Assembly (NCBI GenBank): GCA_002633005.1
Contig: NMRA01000739.1
Location: 116,097 to 168,808 of the forward strand
From: Phoronis australis
Taxonomy: Eukaryota > Phoronida > Phoronidae
DNA length: 52,712 nucleotides
Direction: 5' to 3'
In this document: piece by piece, positions 48,890 to 52,712 of the stretch
Layout of the letters: the number at the start of each line of letters is the position of its first letter
Position numbering within the stretch: the first letter of the stretch is position 1
Program-made: the position numbers and the translations under genes
The notes under the pieces: generated by a model
Databases searched by the model: none
Seen by the model: only the letters and a program-made list of their open reading frames with translations
What the model was told of the DNA's origin: nothing

Positions 48890-49719
48890 AGCCGAATCCT
48901 ATACAGACTTGAGAACAGAACACCCCTCCGCAACCTTCCAGCCAGCCAGTAACGTTTTATGGCGGCGTACAATCCGGCCGATGTTAATGTTTGTATGAGT
49001 AGCTGCACATACTGCCAGTGTTTCTTTTCTCAAAACAAAACACAAGCAATTCATTGTCAAACCATAAGACACTCAGCCGAAATGGAAGAGACGAGGCTGA
49101 ACAAAACAACAGCCGGCCAGTCAGGACCAGTAGATGCACGTTCGCGGATGTACAGGAGCGATTCATGCATGAAGACTGAATGGTTAGTGTAAGGTACAAT
49201 AGAGATGGCGTGCGAGTCTTCAGTGTCATCTTGTATGTTGACGCCCTATTTATGAATCCATCTGAAGTCCGATATCAATCACAGTGAATGCATATTATGT
49301 ATAGGAGACCAGGGTGAGATCCACTTTTTCGTTCATGTCCTATATTTCCATGAGTTGTGAGCCAGTGAATTGCTCTTATAAAGATATTACAGCGCTTTGA
49401 CTACGTTAAACGCTTTCAAACACGAACGTGTGTGTCACCAAAGGCCACAGGTTCGCGCTGACGTATGCGTAAAGACCTTCGGCTACGTTCAACGCGAACG
49501 CGAATGGGTGAGTCACTATGAGGTCAAAGCGACACTGCTGGAGAACTGGGAAATAGGGACGACGTACCGGACTGGGTGAAAACTGAGTATTCCTAGCTGT
49601 CATCAGTTGATTTCCTGTGACACCAATAGTGATTTTGAGCAACCTAATGCAGAAAAAAAAATTTTTGTGTTCATTTTATATAAGATATGGTTCCACCGAC
49701 ACCTAGACTTTAATTCGCA

Positions 49720-50180
49720 CAGCACAGCAGTATCAAGACATTCGACCTAAACAACCAAAAATGTGATAAATGAACAGTAGGATTAACTGCCATCGAAAAG
49801 GTGGAGTTTTGAAGAACGTGAATTACACAAAATGGCTGTTTCTGATGGCTGTTCATTAAATAATGTTATTTTTCCCCACAGTATCACAAGAATAGCACTT
49901 CTTTTGAAGAGCGTTACTTAGGAGTTGTTTGTTAGGAATTGGCACATGTCGAAAAGACTCGGGGCTACGATTTGTGATGACCGTGTACATGTCGAAATGG
50001 GGGGTACTCAAAGTACTCGCAATCGCAAACAAATATTTCAGCGTTTTTTTTTTCTTTGAAGTCCAAGTTTAACTCGTGAACCGTTATAGGTACTTCTGAA
50101 ATGACAAAAAAATACATATTAATACGAATGGCCTCCGGAAAATTCGAGAAAATTTGTAAAACGAAGCTTTTGCGGAGCAT
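49720..50180 (+). repeat. Diverged direct repeat, copy 1
   Basis: This block is repeated at 51860-52250 in the same orientation. Shared words in order include ACAACCAAAAATGTGA, TCTTTTGAAG, ATGTCGAAAAGACT and CCGTGTACATGTCGAA. It is non-coding and no terminal structure was found. Confidence 0.75.
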
Positions 50181-51859
50181 ATTAAATCACTGGATTTTCA
50201 AATTCAATAACGAAGTTGAGTAAATAGGCCTTTTGCGAGTTTATAACAATAACGCGAGATTATGTGAGACTAAACTGTGACGTCACGGGAAGTGGGGCAA
50301 AAGCTTGTCGTTTGGTCATTTGCCCAATACGGTAGCAGAGTGTATTCTGTTATTGTCTTCGAGTTTTTAGCCGTTTAGTTCGAAAAATGCCCAAAAGCAT
50401 TGCTGTTATGGCAAATGAACTTCAGATTCGCACTACAATACGTTCTATCGCGTTCTGTACTAATTTCGTCCCGTGTACTTAAACGGGCGGTAGGCGAAAT
50501 CCGCTCACTGGTAAAGTTTTCACCTCGTCGAAAATACATTCTACACCTAAAGGCTCTTACTTTCTTCAATGACTCTTTCTGCTTCTAAACATATCTTCGA
50601 TGAAGCATACAATATACGGGAATTCAGGTCGGGTGACTTAGGCGAAGAATTCCAACTCCACTTTGTGGTTACTGTTAACTTTGTCCGCGCGCGCGATTAC
50701 CACCGTACAATCAAGTATTTCAACTGAGTCAGGTGAGCATGAGGCAAAGGCTAGTGCGAGACTGAGCGAAGCGCGAGATCTGGCGCGTGACCTGGCGCGT
50801 GACACTTGCAAAATAGCATGAGAAAATATCAAGTGAAATTTGTAAGATTTGTGTCCCTTGGACTTTTTGTTCGTCAACAGGCGTGATTTCACGTAACTTC
50901 ATCAAAATGGCGGCTCTTTAGTGAGAGAAACTCGAGAGAACCGCGAGGTTTTCATGAATATGCTCAAGTTATTTGTAGACTAAATTGTGTCCAGAGTCAG
51001 GGTATGTGTTAATTATAACTTCATGTGCACATATGCATGTTTCATTTGGTTTTATTTGCTGTATTTTGAAGTGAATATCTTTTTATGGGGATACACTATC
51101 GCCCCTGTATGCCTGCGCCATTCAGGCCTAGAGCGGGTTAAGTTCCAATTTCAGTCCGTTCACAGCTTCGCACAACATAACAAGGTCACATTTTCTTCGT
51201 CTATTCACAGTTATTCCACGACCCATCTACCATATCTTAAGTTGTTTTAACGTTTTAAGCGTAAAATTCACCATAAGAACTCCAGTAAGTTTTAGCGTGT
51301 GTAGCAAAGACTCGGGGCAAAACAAGAGCAATATGGCGGGTTTTGCCCCCTTTCCGGTGACGTCACAGTGACTAGCGAGAAACTCGCAAGTGAGCTATTG
51401 ATGGCCTGGCAGATAACATCAATTGCTGCGCATTTCCTGGCTTTTGAAAATATAGATCTTTTCATCATTAGGCGTCCGGCTCTTGAAGAGGGCCATTGAT
51501 GACATTCAAGTGGCCACCCTTTTCGTGTTTTCATTGGCAAATTCTTAAGGGGCCGCTCAGGAATAGAGGGTCCAATATTAGAATCGATTATCTCCATTTT
51601 CTTGTTTTTTGTGAAATTGTACATCCGGCTTTCTTGCTGAGGAAGTCACTTCTTGCAAGGTCACCCGAAAATGGAATGAACTGTCACTTTTTTGCAAGCT
51701 TAATGATGTGTAGTGATGTACAGTAGGTGACCCATTTCAGACGGGACACCCTCTCGGTGAGGCAGATCGAGTGTCCCCCTATACATGTAAATTCGACACT
51801 GCCTAGTCGTCACGAGGGGAAGTTGAGATTCCAAGTTCATCAAAAACACAAAATAACCG
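50181..51859. other. Spacer between direct repeats, no gene recognised
   Basis: No exon was recognised. At about 50755-50805 a short GCGCGAG / CTGGCGCGTGAC repeat gives a low-complexity Ser/Arg frame on the minus strand that is not a gene. Confidence 0.45.
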
Positions 51860-52250
51860 TGTACAGCATAGCAGTATCTTAACATTCGATCCAAACAACC
51901 AAAAATGTGAAAAATACAATAGGATTGACCACCATCTAAAAGTTGGAAATTTAAAGAACGTGAAGATCACTATTTGTGAGTTACACAAAAAGGCTACTTC
52001 CGATGGTTAGTAATAAACAATGTTATATTTTTCCAAATGCAATAGTATCGCAAGAATAGTGTTTCTTTTGAAGGTCGTTACTATTAACTATTTGTCATGA
52101 ATTCACAAATGTCGAAAAGACTGGGAGCTAGACCGTGTACATGTCGAACTGAGGTACTCAAAACACTCGCAAAATATTTCAGCATTTTTTGGAGTTCAAG
52201 TAAAAGTCGTGAAATGAGCAAAAATACACCTTAATATGAATCCCCAAACT
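51860..52250 (+). repeat. Diverged direct repeat, copy 2
   Basis: This is the second copy of the block at 49720-50180, about 2.1 kb downstream, with small indels. The remaining sequence to the window end shows no gene. Confidence 0.75.
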
Positions 52251-52712
52251 CCCTTGTTCCCCGGATTACCCGTCAAAATCTGTGATCTGCGAAATTGCTT
52301 ATAACATTCCGTTTTCATAAACAAATTCGTTGGTTTCTGATTTACATGTTTACCGACATGTTAATAGAAGATCTTTGGCAATGAGAAGCTAATATATTTA
52401 CTAAATGATGATGTTTCCGTGAATTTAGTTGAAGCCTGAATATGGAAAAATCTATAATCAGATCCCCAAATAGTAAAGTGCACTTGGACGCTTCTTGCCT
52501 ATCTAAAATAACTATCAAAGACATTGATGACATTTAGACAATTCCCAAAAAATTATCCACAGTTCAAATTACAATACACGTACATGTACGTAAATGTCGC
52601 TGAAACTCACTAACAGGGCATGCGCGCACCCAGCCTTCAAAATGGGGGGGGCTCGAATTTCTGACGTTATGGACCTTGCTAACGAAAGAGCGGGCGGTCT
52701 GAAAAAAAAAAA

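Noticed and set aside
48510-48998. Plus-strand 162-codon frame
   Set aside because: It is antisense to the RT-like segment and has no domain of its own.
50638-50892. Minus-strand Ser/Arg/Ala-rich frame
   Set aside because: Its composition comes from a short GCGCGAG-type repeat, not a protein family.

Overview
The window is eukaryotic nuclear DNA. Genes are split by GT-AG introns of 0.2-2.5 kb, exons carry metazoan domains, and several DNA-transposon and retroelement families are present. A Trunk-like cystine-knot ligand, a Rab11-FIP-type adaptor, AT-rich intergenic DNA and frequent TACATGTA-type words suggest a marine invertebrate, perhaps a deuterostome such as an amphioxus or hemichordate. 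The species cannot be fixed from sequence alone.  Layout: (1) 2.2-8.3 kb, plus strand: five in-phase exons of a C2 / Sec5-type IPT / Rab11-FIP-RBD protein whose 5' end was not found. Its last intron holds a 28-bp minisatellite. (2) 8.9-22.5 kb: gene-poor DNA with a hAT-like element interrupted by an assembly gap, a 457-bp inverted-repeat MITE and simple repeats. (3) 22.5-24.9 kb: a second hAT-like copy, then a single-exon secreted Trunk-like ligand with a poly(A) signal. (4) 29.0-33.3 kb, minus strand: a three-exon divergent protein kinase whose introns hold a hAT MITE and an antisense retroelement remnant. (5) 34.5-38 kb: a full-length hAT-like element with an internal tRNA-like promoter, then a piggyBac transposase broken by one frameshift. 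(6) 39-45.2 kb: a small hAT MITE with perfect 8-bp target duplication, a possible orphan first exon, and a five-exon classical SDR. (7) 46.2-52.7 kb: decayed non-LTR-type reverse transcriptase sequence (minus strand) and a pair of diverged direct repeats.  The genes are functionally unrelated; nothing suggests an operon or cluster. The most interesting item is the first gene. It combines a lipid-binding-type C2 domain, an IPT domain closely resembling the RalA-binding domain of exocyst Sec5, and a C-terminal Rab11-binding helix. This architecture would let one protein read Ral and Rab11 together in recycling and exocytosis.
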